Shown in pieces: positions 10,326-21,599 of a DNA stretch of 64,000 nucleotides. This DNA is from Pleurodeles waltl (taxonomy: Eukaryota; Chordata; Amphibia; Caudata; Salamandridae), in the NCBI RefSeq assembly GCF_031143425.1, contig NC_090448.1, forward strand, positions 529,870,313 through 529,934,312, written 5' to 3'. Position 1 is the first letter of the stretch, and every line of letters starts with the position of its first letter. The notes under the pieces were generated by a model that was given only the letters and a program-made list of their open reading frames with translations, did no database searches and was not told the origin of the DNA. The position numbers and the translations under genes are program-made.

Positions 10326-11767
10326 TGTTGGAGTGTGTCATTTAAAATTAATGTTAATTACGTAATCTTGCAAGTATATTGTGTGATGAAGCTGCATAGA
10401 AAATGGGTTAACATAGAAAATAATGCACGCATTTGAAATGTACCCGCGGGGAGTGGCTACCCATGTATACGAAGACTAATGAAAAGCTTATTAATTCTGA
10501 ATTTATTGTGCAATAATGTTTTGAATTTGTATTAGTATATCATAGTTAGAGTTATATGTTAACAGGGCCTTAGCTTAGCGAGGGTTTTCGGCCTAGCTGC
10601 CTGGCCTCATTTTGAATTGTATTTTTCTAATGTGTAAATTCGCTGTTTTCCTGAAGGACACGAAGCTGTATTTTTCCAGGGGCTATATGCGTGTAGCCAT
10701 AGTAAATTCTTTCTCATGAGAACCGGCTTGCTCAAGGCAACATTATTTTTATCCAATGAGGAATTAGGGAACAATTAGACAGTTTTGATTGAACGGTGTA
10801 ACCTAAGGGAAACGGGACACTTTTTTCCTTTTCCACTTTGACGGGGAAATTTTGCCTTTTCCTTTGCCATAAGACTTATGTCACTTGCCATTTTCCGGAC
10901 ACTTCAAACCCATACTTTGGAGTTAAATTGTCCTGTCACTTCCAACCATCCTCCACCCTATTCTTGTCTGATATTAACTTCTCCTCCATCTGAGGGAAGA
11001 AATTTGTTTTCTGAACCATGATATCTTGAGATTTTACCCCGTCTTATCTTTGCTGATGGTGAATCGACTGATTTCCTGAGGAGGAAGACTGATTCTGTTT
11101 GCTGATCTGTTGGATTGGTAACTATCCTATGCAAAATTTGTGATTGTCTGTTTGCCTTTTCTTTCTAGGTAACAACTGCTATTTTGATAGAGGCCTTAGT
11201 TTAGATGTTTTCCAAATTTGTTTGTTTACTAAAATGTTTTGCATGAGGCCCAACATGCTAATGCTAATTCGTAGTTAGTTAAGGTGTTCACAATTATCCT
11301 ATGCAAACAGACAAATTACTGAGTTCTTGCTTTGTTGAATCAAATGTACTAATGAGACTCTGCTAAGTTGCTTCATATTAATGATGTACTTAAATATTGA
11401 ATGAATATAGCCGATGCATTGATTAAGTTGTGCTCTGATTGCTAATCGGTAGTCTTCTGATGAGTTTATTGCTATTGAGATTAACAGACATGATGTTAGA
11501 TGGTAACCAATAGGAAAATAAATACCTTAACTTTTGACTAAACTGGTGTGGTTATTCGTGAACTGAGGAGTTATGGTGAGTTCAATGATTACGTTTTATT
11601 AAACGTTTATTGATTAGCGATTATTATTATTGATTGTTTATTGATTCATTGATTGGTGATGCCAAGAAAATATTTTGTGCTGGGAAGTCCCCAAACGTGT
11701 CAAAAGGTTTGTCGACCTAAACGCGTCTCTTTGTAAGTTTACTTATTAAGGGTCTGACGCGCTAACA
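10326..11767 (+). mobile_element. Solo LTR, 1442 bp
   Basis: Block B lacks this segment (empty site near 37377). It starts TGTTGGAG, ends GCTAACA, and is flanked by a 4-bp duplication AAGC (10322-10325 and 11768-11771). The ends TGTT...AACA form the short inverted repeat usual for LTRs. A poly(A) signal AATAAA lies near 11517, which sets the plus orientation. There is no coding capacity. A 4-bp duplication fits a retrovirus-type integrase, but the parent family is unknown. I see no clear similarity to the foamy-like LTR ending at 56080. Confidence 0.82.
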
Positions 11768-12226
11768 AAGCCACAGACGTAGATCATTGATCAGCCAATC
11801 ACAACATCTCCACCTGAGTGAGTGTGACAGGATGCTTAGGAACACAGTGGAAACAGCATAGTAGGGGCAGAGAAGACTCCTCTCTTTTCCAGACCTGTTG
11901 AGATACTGTCTGTGATAAGTGTGATTTAGCACTAAAAGTACTGTGTGAGACATAGCTTAAAGGAGCAGCCACACTAAGGGTAATATAACTGCCATAAAGA
12001 GTGAGAGAGTTTAATTCAGACTCCTGCCCTCTCCCTGCATTGTGCGCACTTGACTAGTGCCTTGCCGGCCTCCCACCCAACATGGTGATGGCTTCTCCTA
12101 CCTCCTTTCCAAAAGGACGGGGATGTCCAACAAAAACTAGGGCCAAAATAAGGAGGGTACAGTATAGCAAGTGTTGAGCTTAAAGAAACCAGCCACCTAT
12201 ATAGTCTTTGTCATTGTAAACACTGA

Positions 12227-13104
12227 TGGAACAGAAAAAACATACTCCATACGCAGATGCCTATCTTGATGATATCGTCATTTTTAGTGAGTCATGGGCT
12301 GATCACATTCATCACCTAGACAAACTATTTCATACTTTAAAAGAAGCAGGGCTCACAGTGAATCCCAAAAAATGTACCATGGCAAACGATAAGATAGCAT
12401 ACCTCGGATATCATATAGGGAACTGACAAATTAGACCACAAATGAACAAAATAGAGGCCATTTTAGGAATACCCACCCTAAGTTCAGAGAAGGAGATACA
12501 ATCCTTTTTGGGACTTGTGGGATATTATAGACGTTTTATCCCAAACTACTGTACATTAGCCGCCCCTATAACGGACCTCCTGAAAAAGGAGAAACCATCT
12601 AGAATAACAAAACTTACCCACACGCAACAACAGAGCTATGAGATTCTCAAACAGTGTCTAACCACTGAGCCTGTTACATTGTCCTAATTTTGCGAAACAA
12701 TTCCTATTACAAACCGATGCCTCTGACGTGGGGTTAGGGGCTGTTTTATATCAAAAAGATGACCATGACAATGATCACCTATTGTCTTTATCAGTAGGAA
12801 GTTACTCCCCCGCGAACAGCGTTATCCCATCATAGAGAGGAAATGCCTGGCCATCAAATGGGCTATTGAGACTCTTCAATATTACCTTCTGGGTCATCCT
12901 TTCATCTTACAGACTGATCACACACCCCTTACTTGGTTATCACGGCACAAAGACACTAATCCGAGAATTCTGCGGTGGTTTATGGAGTTACAACCCTTTA
13001 TCTTTCAGGTTCAACATCCCCGAGACATCAGTTAGTTTCTGCGGATTACCTTTCCAGGCATCCTATTGGTCAAAGTCTCTATCAGCCTTTTCCAAGGGGA
13101 GGGA
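12227..13104 (+). pseudogene. Ty3/Gypsy pol remnant (3' part of RT, RNase H), frameshifted
   Basis: Reverse transcriptase is recognisable from AYLDDIVIFSESW through AGLTVNPKKC and YLGYHIG, then FLGLVGYYRRFIPNY. RNase H follows with LQTDASDVGLGAVLYQK and, in other frames, HTPLTWLSRH and ADYLSRHP. Stops at 12424-12426 and 12685-12687 plus several frameshifts rule out function. The 5' part of the element is missing: its sequence joins block A directly at 12227, within shared GATGGAACA-like sequence. RNase H runs straight into a purine tract and the 3' LTR with no integrase after it. This is either internal loss or the order of Gmr1-like elements, where integrase lies upstream. Confidence 0.85.
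13094..13104 (+). other. Polypurine tract of the Gypsy remnant
   Basis: AAGGGGAGGGA directly precedes the LTR start TGTGTAGCAG, the expected place of the plus-strand primer. Confidence 0.7.
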
Positions 13105-14071
13105 TGTGTAGCAGAGCCGACACGACTCCACTACAAGCCGATTCCCCGGGGCGTATGAAACAGTCTCCCGGGGGCACTTTCCGACACCCGGAAGTCACGT
13201 GATCTGACGATGACCTGTATATCGGTTTAAAATATCGGAAGTCGAGGATCTGGGGCCCGCCGCCGACAAGTAGAAGACAAACGGAGACGCCGGACAAGGA
13301 GGACGAACGCGGACCAGAAGAAAGAGGAGCAGAGACGCCGACGTCTGTGACGACTCCTGGGGAAGAATTGCTGCAGGACACCTCCACACGCCACAGTGCC
13401 AGACACGTCCCTGGATGCACGTGGCTTTCGCAGGTACATGCCTGCACGCTGAACCCCTCGGGGTTGTATTGGTAAAAGGGGCTTTATAGGTCCTTTTTTC
13501 CTACGTTCGTTTGATTCGTTTTCTTTTCCCTTTAGTCACTGGGTATTTTTTGGGGGGGTTTCTCCTCCTCCCCTCTCATATCGCTGTTGGACGAAAAGGA
13601 ATGTGAGCCTTGACACAGGGTTAAGTCTAATGAACCCTGATGACCCTATTGTGTCCTCACTCAAAGAAGCTCGTTTTCCTTTCCAAAAGCATAGATAACT
13701 TCTGTTTGGAGACTGTTCACTGAGCAGTCTCTATTGGCTTTTCGGTGAAGTGTCGGCACCCCTACCCCTCAAAATAGAAGGTCTGAAAGACAAGACCCTT
13801 ACTTTTATTTTTTTTATCTCTCTCCTCTCCGGGGAATGTCAGCAACGCCGCTCTCCTCTGTGAACCGGTCCATACCTGAGAAATGAAGAAAGAAAAAAGA
13901 GAAATAAAGAAGACAAGCCAGAAGGACAAAGAAAAGACTTGAGAAGAGCAGAAACAAAAAGATCTACAAAAAGCACATATAGGATTATAAGAATATACAC
14001 TTAATAAAATATCAAACCACCCCTTTCGTCTAAGAGCGTCATCTATGTTCGCAGTGAAAGAACCTACCACA
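13105..14071 (+). mobile_element. 3' LTR of the Gypsy remnant
   Basis: It begins TGTGTAGCAGAGCCG after the polypurine tract and ends CTACCACA, a near inverted match to TGTGTAG. Immediately after it (14072) block A resumes with GTAGAATAAGGTGTCAG, shared with block B near 39692. A candidate poly(A) signal is at 13901-13906 (AATAAA). The first 300 bp are GC-rich and the rest AT-rich. Confidence 0.75.
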
Positions 14072-16425
14072 GTAGAATAAGGTGTCAGTTCAGATACTCA
14101 ATACAGACTTCTGATGAGAGAATCAATGCATAAGCAGAAAACTTTTGCATATCAAGCTGGAATATATTCTCAGCTATAAATCAGCAGACATCATAGAATT
14201 ACGCTAAGCAACCACCGATTAATAGAGGTATAAGAAACTCAGAGATGAGTCCCCAACAAGTGCAAAAAAAGCCCCTTAAAGAAGAGCTCAGAAAATAAAA
14301 GACCTCTTTCTTCTCTAATATAACATAAGAACATGAATAATATAGTATAAACACACAGTATTGTAGGTGGAAACGTGTTTTCTTTCTCATTCTGCATACT
14401 CCAATAAGATTTCAGTAAACTCCTGGGAATAGGTGCACTCCCCATCTTCTCACATCTGTACAATGGTCTACATACTGTAGTCCTTGAAAAGATACATTGT
14501 CCACATTCTGCAGTCCAGACAGTTCTTCTCATGAATCTTCCTTCCTGTTGTCTCCTCTCCTCTTGGTGAAACAAAACAAATGCCAATTCGCTATCTAGCA
14601 GAAGGCTTCTGGAAAATTACAATCTATCTGCAGCAAAGGAGGAAACATCTTGTGGAAAACAGCAGCTCAATGTGGAAAGCAGGACTTTCAATGTTAATAT
14701 GAAAGTTCCATTAATATGGCACCAGAAGTTAGGCTAAGTTAAATCAGCACTTATTTACTTCACTTGTTGGCTTATAACATCTGTGTCTGTGTACCTACTA
14801 AAACATTTGCATTTAGTATATGTTTTATTTAAACGTAATCTTTTACATATCTTTCGTAAAAAGTGTTTTAGTTTTCAGATGAAATTCACTCCAGCAGTTC
14901 CCCCCGATGGCTGAATAACCATCATAATTTTTTTCACAAATGAATCTTTTACAAAAATACATTTCAGACACATTATCATTGTACTTTAAAACCAAGCTCT
15001 GTCTCATTTGAATGGGCTGATGTTCTGCATCAGATTTTCTTCCCCTGTGGGTGAGTTTCCCAAATTGTAATAGGTGCGTCTCTGTGGGTTGTCCCAGGAG
15101 TCTTTACCATACCTGCTCTGCATCTGCCTGGTATTAATCAATGACCATAGAAGGCTGCTCTGTCATCTTCTAGTTAAACAAGGGACACTGTCAATACAGG
15201 TTGGTGTTGACTTTCTTCTGAATGATGCTCAACCTCAAGCAATCTCCGCTGTGATAAAAGTCCTGAACAAAGTGGACAAAATGTTAAGAAATGTAGTTAT
15301 ACTTTTATGTTCCCCAGTGACGTAGTTTCTTGATCCTGGAATGTAGCTGTGGTAGGACTTTGTTTTTATAAGTTGAATGTGTAAGTCTCCATTCTGTTTA
15401 CCAAAGATAAGACTATATGGGCAGGCTGCTAGATGAGCCCCATCAGTACAATACAGCAATAACTTGCGCTGGTTCATGAAGCTGGTTGGCTGAGAACCGA
15501 ATTTCACCTATCCTGTCCCTAACTTTTTTTTCTATGCTTGCCCAGCATTCGATACAGGTAATGGTGTTTTTTATAGCATCTTCATAGCAACCACTCTGCA
15601 CTTTATAGTATTTTAGTCCATGGCAGTTTTGACCCCAGCCTTTTCATCCTAATTTCTAGGCTTTTATCGGCAATTGTCCTCAAATTTGCACTAATTATTA
15701 GACTCAGGGTAGGTGGTTTAAAAACGTTTAGGAATGGACTGCATTATTCATGATGTCTTTCTGATTTTATTATGGCCTGCAATTGCATCTATTTTAAAAT
15801 TTCAATTTTTTCAGTGTTAGCTTTGATGGACTTGTATGTCTAAATAAAGTATTTTAAATTTGAATCTTTTAGAGTGCACCCTTTTTCTTTGTTGACTCAC
15901 CATTTTGTTCAGGATTTCAACTTCCCTCAACTTTGTAAATTCTCTATTCTTTCTCTCTTCCATTTCTATTTCTTCTCTGCTTTTACTTTTCTTTTTTGTC
16001 TTTCTGTCTTGTTAAATAGCATCTAAAGCCTTTATACAACACATATACACTTATTAAACAGATGCTAATGGTTAGTACAAGTTTTAATGACTCTAAAAAC
16101 CCCTCCTCCTACTGTTGGAAACCGATTGCTAGTAACAAAGGCTCTTTTCCTAGAGTCCCTAATACACTAGCAATTTCTGAAGATTCTAATTCAGGTTTCA
16201 TAACAGAAATGTTGTTTGTAAATTCTTCAATTCTTCTACTCTTGTAGGGTACGTATGAACAACGATGTTCCACCGTCAACATTTTACAGACTCTGGGGCT
16301 TATTATGACTTCAGGGGACTGAAAAACCCGTTCACCAAAGTCCTGACAGGTAGGTTGCCCCCAGTGTGGCAGCCTGCCCGCCAGGCCCATTACGAGTTTC
16401 CAGCTGAGTCAGCCGGTGGAAACAT
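14072..16425. other. Non-coding part of block A, no gene seen
   Basis: Matches 39692-41765 closely. Only short open frames occur and none resembles a known protein. About 280 bp (15803-16085) are absent from block B. Near 14860-14900, AATCTTT...AAAAAGTGTTTTAG...GATGAAATTCACTCCAG resembles 51242-51290, so part of this may be an old dispersed repeat. Confidence 0.6.
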
Positions 16426-17477
16426 GGTAAAATGTAAAATATGGCCTGCCGCCATCAGAGCCTCAGCCAAAGAAACCATCCTCTCCAAGAGTTTTCTATT
16501 TCAGACTTGAAGCACACTGCAGGCAGTACCCGAGCCTAGCAAGCATAGTATCAGGCACCCAACTCGCAGAGTATGATGCTTCTCTGTGGTGTCCCATGTC
16601 TGTGCTGCCTCTACCGTCCATGTGAGCTGTGTAGTCCAAGGTCAGCAGCTCCCAAGCGACCAGCCCCTGGGCGAATCTGCTTTGATTTGCGGAACCCCTG
16701 TCTGCCCTTTAGAATGCCAGAATGCGGAGGGGCCATATCAGCTCCAGGCAGTCAATACCACAGTTCACTCAGCAGGACCCTGTGAAAGCCGCAAACCAAT
16801 GCCAGACCACAGCATCAGCCTGGAATAATCTGCTGGCACATAGAATTGCCTGTCAGCAGGGCCAGCAAAGTGCAGTTCATCCTTGGGGATACCACTAGCA
16901 GTACCAGTTGCTCATGCTCTCAGCTAGGTAATATCTGTGCAGCCAACTTGCACTTGGAGGGGCATCAAGGGAGGCTAGTCTCCATGTGCGGGATCAACCC
17001 ACCATCATCCTCCTCGGCTCATACTGGTATTTACAAATCTAACAAATGGAATGCCTCCATAGACTTTAATGAGTTCATCCAATGTTTATACCTTGAACAC
17101 ACTCTGAAAAAGTGTTGGTTCTCTATTCACCTTAATGGTGTCACCCTCTTAAAGAATTGACATGACCCACAACTTTGAATCAAGGGGTTGACAAGTATTC
17201 ATTAGCCTCTGATAAGAAACCCCCACCAGGCCCAACAGACAACTCAAAGGGCAAACCACTGTAGTTTTGCAAAATACACTACACACATTCCTGAGATGTG
17301 CACACTGTCATACAACTTTATAGCCATTCTCACAACTAGACTGTGAGCTAAACACTCTCTAACTGAGTCACCCCTACATTCTATTTCATTCAACAATCTG
17401 CAGTGCCTCAATATTGTTAGCGAAGTTTTGGAAATAAACATCCACACCTTATAAATATCCTCACTAAGAAAGACTTT
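16426..17477. other. Intergenic stretch, nothing recognised
   Basis: Here blocks A and B diverge. Open frames 16586-16828 and 16846-17160 have no recognisable domains and unremarkable composition. I do not call a gene. Confidence 0.5.
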
Positions 17478-17754
17478 GGCCCTCATTACAACTTTGGCCT
17501 TAAATCCCGCTTACCACTGTGCAGAAGACCGCCAACACACCGCTGCAGCGGCGGAATTCCGCTACAGCTATTACGACCCACAGGCCGGAGTCCGCCAGAA
17601 TCCAGACACCCACACAAGTCCGCCACACCAAAGGTCAGTGATAAACTGGCGATAACAAAACCTCCACCATCACGCCAACAGGAATACGCCCACACTATCA
17701 CGACCCACGAATCCTCGCAGCGGTATTTCAACTGCGGTAAACCAATGGCGGTAC

Positions 17755-18065
17755 ACACCACCGCATTCAAAATACACACACATTTACAACCACATTGGAC
17801 AATTCGAAATACACACACCTGATACACATACACACACCACTCCCACACACCCAATACAATATAAAACACACACCCACATCACCCACAAACCCCTACGACA
17901 AAAATTGAGAACTAAGCACAGAGAGAGACACCACCATCAACAAACTAGCATCCACAGACACACAACACCATCACTCACACAACATCCACGCACCTCAGAC
18001 AACACACACAAACACATCCCCTCACACATCACAACACACACCACCTCACACATCACCCACACCAC
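17755..18065 (+). repeat. CA-rich low-complexity leader inside the Harbinger element
   Basis: Dense ACACAC/CACA tracts without coding potential lie directly upstream of the first Myb-like gene. They may be its promoter or 5' UTR; no TATA box is evident. Confidence 0.5.
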
Positions 18066-18068
18066 ACC

Positions 18069-19571
18069 ATGGCACCGCAAAGACACCCCAGCTTCTCTGA
18101 GGAGGAGCTCAGGGTCATGGTGGAGTAAATTGTTCGGGTAGAGCCGCAGCTATTCGCCACACCTCCATAGCTAGGAAGATGGAGCTATGGCGCAGAATCG
18201 TAGACAGGGTCAACGCTGTGGGACAGCACCCAAGAACATGGGATGACATCAGGAAGAGGTGGAACGACCTATGGCGGAAGGTGCGTTCCGTGGTCTCCAG
18301 ACACCAGATTGCAGTTCAGAGGACTGGTGGCGGACCCCCACCTCCTCCCCCTCAACTGACAACATGGGAGAGGCAGGTCTTGGCTATACTGCATCCTGAG
18401 GGCCTCGCAGGAGTAGCAGGAGGAATGGACTCTGGTAAGTCAAATCTTAACTATTACATCCCCACCCTACCTGCATGCTATCACACCCCACCCTCACCCC
18501 CATCATTCCAACACCTCACATATGCCCCACTATCACAACCCACACATCCCAATACCAAGCCATGCATGCAACACCAAAGCATGGGCACCCATCACCAAAG
18601 CATGTCCACTACAGATACACACACAGACCCCAAACCAATTATCACACAAGGTCCCACACAGGAATGCAAGCACTGGGGTACAGGGTCACCCACCCATTGC
18701 ACACAATGTCACACACAGATGCAATAATCATGCCTTTACACCCGTGCAGGACCGCTACCCAACGTCAACGGACAGGAGGTTCCAGACGTGTCCACTCCCC
18801 CCACAGACAAGGCCCACAGTGATGACAGCAGCTCTGTCCAACTGGATCTAGATGACCAGCCCGGGCCATCAGGGACCTCGGGAAAGTCGGTCACCCACAC
18901 ACTGGCACATGCCACCACAGAGCCTCCCCCTCAGGAAACACCAGCACAGCACCCATCCAGCAGGCCCATACCTCTGTCCCCAGGACACGTCAAGCAGCAG
19001 TGTGTCCACCACTACAGGGAACCCAGGCAAACCCACCAACCCAAGAACATCAGGCACCTGGGGGCAGTGGCAGTGGGCACACGGTTCAGGGGACAGAGGA
19101 ACAGGAAAACTGGGGAACTGGGAGGACTGCTGTGCGATAGGGGGAGGACGGGCCCAGGGAGCCTACTCTGCACAAGGTCCTCTCCAACATCATGGGAGCG
19201 TACCATCATTCCCAGGAGACAATGGCAACGGTACTGGCCAAGTTTCAGGAGACCCAGCGCTGCAGGAGGAACAGTATTTGGGGATCAGGGAGGAACTCAA
19301 GTCCATCAACACCACCCTGGTCACCATTGTAGGGGTGCTGAAGGACCTTGTGAACACCAGGAGGGACAATGTGGCACAACAAGGGGCCCCTGACACTAGC
19401 CTCGATGATAAACTGCCCACCACCTCTGCCGGCGCTAGTGGACAGGAGGCACCCCCACAGGACCACCACACCAGCACCCCACCCCCTGCAGATGGAGAAC
19501 CACCCTGCAAATGGTCCCTGAGATCCAGGACAAAGACAGAGAACAATGCCAAGACCCCCGCCAAGAAATGA
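18069..19571 (+). pseudogene. Harbinger Myb/SANT-like gene 1, two exons, disrupted
   Basis: The ATG at 18069 opens MAPQRHPSFSEEELRVMVE, the first helix of a Myb/SANT-like domain, and meets TAA at 18126. After a frameshift the domain resumes at 18179 with WRRIVDRVNAVGQHPRTWDD and IRKRWNDLWRKVRS, typical of Harbinger Myb-like (NAIF1-type) proteins, then a Pro run. Exon 1 ends at 18434 before GTAAGT; exon 2 starts at 18750 after TGCAG. The C-terminal part (frame 18852-19571) has a short helix-forming stretch (EELKSINTTLVTIVGVLKDL) and a basic tail. In active Harbingers this partner binds the element ends and imports the transposase into the nucleus. The gene is convergent with the transposase. 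Confidence 0.8.
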
Positions 19572-19756
19572 GATCACCCTGAATGTCATCCTTCTGGCCC
19601 ACTTCGTCACCCTGTCCATCCTTAAACTGCCCTAGCTCCACTTCCTATGCCCCTTTGGACAATGCACCTGTGAGACTAATAACTGGACTCTGCCATGGAC
19701 ATTCCTCCACCATCACCCCTGACCATTTTACAACCCCCTCCACTATTTTGCACTGA

Positions 19757-19762
19757 AATAAA
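19757..19762 (+). terminator. Poly(A) signal of Myb-like gene 1
   Basis: AATAAA lies 186 bp after the stop at 19571 and before the convergent transposase gene. Confidence 0.6.
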
Positions 19763-19955
19763 CACTCTTGGATCACAAACCAATCTGGAGTCAGTCTGTG
19801 CTTTCACAAATGTGTATTTGCGATAACTAAGGAAAATAGCAATGTCCATTGTATTGTCAACATACCTATGTCACACAGCTCTAGTCCATGAGGTAATATA
19901 GCAGAGGTCACACAGTGAGACCCACATCTGTGAAATAGAAATGCAAAGTGACAAG

Positions 19956-21258
19956 TCAGGGTCCATACACTGGGTGAAAGTGACAGACATATGATAGGTC
20001 TAACAATTGTATGAGATGTAAGAGGCAGTGATGTCTTCTTACCTGTGTCTCACTGGAAGTATGCTGGATAACGTTGTTTCTGTTGTCGATATCCTCTTCT
20101 TCTGCCTCCTCTTCTGCATTGTCCACAGGCTCCACAGCTGCCACAAGACCTCCTTCTGGACCATCCTCCTGCAGAAAAGGCACCTGTCATCGCAAAGCCA
20201 GGTTGTGCATCATACAGCAGACCACGATGATCTGGCACACCTTCTTTGGTGAGTAGTAGAGAGAACCACCTCTCATATGGATGCACCGGAATCTGGCCTT
20301 CAGGAGGCCGAAAGTCTGCTCAATAATACGCCTAGTTCGCCCATGTGCCTCATTGTGGCGTTCCTCTGCCCTTTTCCTGGGATTTCTCACTGGGGTCAGT
20401 AGCCATGACAGGTTGGGGTAACCAGAGTCACCTGCAAATGTCGAGGAACAACTGTTAGACAAACACTAACCCATAGGGACAACCCCAGACCCAGACAATC
20501 ATTCACATGGTATAGGGTCCTTGTCCTCACCTATCAGCCACACACAGTGCCTCTGGAGTTACCCCATCACATAAGGGATGCTGCTATTCCTCAAAATGTA
20601 AGCGTCATGCACTGAGCCAGGAAACTTGCCATTCACATGGGAGATGTACTGGTCGGCCAAACACACCATCTGCACATTCATTGAATGGTAGCCCTTCTTC
20701 CTGTTTCTCTACACCTGTTCACTCCTGCGCGGGGGGTACCAATGCCACATGTGTCCCATCAATGGCACCTATGATGTTGTGGATATGTCCCAGGGCATAA
20801 AAGTCACCTTTCACTGTGGTCAAATCCTCCACCTGAGGGAAAACGATGTAGCTGTGCATGTGTTTCAGCAGGGCAGACAACACTCCGGACGACACGTTTG
20901 AGAACATAGGCTGGGACATCCCTGATGCAATGGCCACTGTAGTTTGAAAAGACCCACTTGCCAGGAAATGGAGTACTGACAGGACCTGCACTAGAGAGGA
21001 GATTCCTGTGGGATGGCAGATAGCTGAAATCAGATCTGGCTCCAACTGGGCACACAGTTCCTGGATTGTGGCACGATCAAGTCTGTAAGTGATAATGATG
21101 TGTCTGTCTTCCATTGTCGACAGGTCCCCCAGCGGTCTGTACACCGGAGAATGCCGCCATCTCCTCACCTGCCCCAGCGGACATGCCCTATGGACGAGAA
21201 CAGCGAGCACAGAGTCAGCCAACACTGAGGTATTAAAAAAACAATTTATTGCACACAT
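19956..21258 (-). pseudogene. Harbinger transposase (HARBI1-type DDE nuclease), disrupted
   Basis: Read from 21258 downward: a helix-turn-helix-like N-terminal part (RLDRATIQELCAQLEPDL, then TGSFQTT-like and MSQPMFS), then AIDGTHVALVPP with the first catalytic Asp (near 20760). A one-base shift and stops follow at 20695-20722. The second Asp is in FPGSVHDAYILRN (about 20584-20628), and the Glu in RRIIEQTFGLLKARF (about 20318-20342). An intron at 20432-20530 (GTGAGG...TTTGCAG on the minus strand) splits the block before GDSGYPNLSWLL. The acidic C-terminus (EEEAEEED) ends at 19956. All three catalytic acids can still be seen, but shifts and stops make the gene inactive. Confidence 0.88.
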
Positions 21259-21599
21259 TTGTCGATCCGCAATGTGCCTGTTACTGTGTGCATGCCAGGC
21301 CTAGAAAGGTGTGACGCATTTAAAATGAATGCCATGTGGCCCCCTGAAATGGCGGCTGCCTGACCTGTAAGGTGGGACAAGGGTATATGAGGTAACTGCG
21401 CTGGCGTTGTAGACCGTTGCGGTAGGCGGTCGAAGACCGCGGCGCAATCCTGCATTGGTTAACATTGGACCCTATGGGTCCCAGGAGCCAATGACGATGT
21501 ACGCCGGAGGTGACGGTACGCACCGCCGCGGATGTGACCGCCATTTTCTCTCTGTTCACTCACTTGATACCTGACCTTCGACAGGAGAGGACATACACG
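21259..21599. promoter_or_regulatory. Divergent intergenic region between transposase and Myb-like gene 2
   Basis: About 340 bp separate the minus-strand transposase start and the plus-strand ATG at 21600. It includes a GC-rich stretch (GACCGTTGCGGTAGGCGG and onward) and no TATA box. By position it is a shared bidirectional promoter. That is inference from layout only. Confidence 0.45.

Larger units (their letters stand above)
2605..16425 (+). repeat. Block A of a direct duplication (partner: 35303-41765)
   Basis: From GCAGTAAACAATGCAGTAGG onward this block follows the same order as 35303-41765. Matching pieces are 2605-3120 with 35303-35780, 9667-10325 with 35770-37377, 11768-12226 with 37378-38152, and 14072-16425 with 39692-41765. 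In about 255 bp compared by eye near 9830/36890 I counted roughly 22 differences, or about 91% identity. A-only material is LINE A, a solo LTR, a Gypsy fragment and about 280 bp near 15803-16085. B-only material is a G-rich element, about 320 bp at 37771-38092 and an L1 ORF1 fragment. The left limit may be set by the MITE that abuts block B. Confidence 0.85.

Noticed and set aside
10326..11767. Solo LTR as a partner LTR of the Gypsy fragment at 12227-14071
   Set aside because: Its termini (TGTTGGAG...GCTAACA) and sequence differ from the Gypsy 3' LTR (TGTGTAGC...CTACCACA), and it has its own target duplication.
17244..17869. Minus-strand frames with Cys/Val-rich sequence near the left Harbinger end
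   Set aside because: Antisense of the CA-rich leader and subterminal region; low-complexity composition and no motif.
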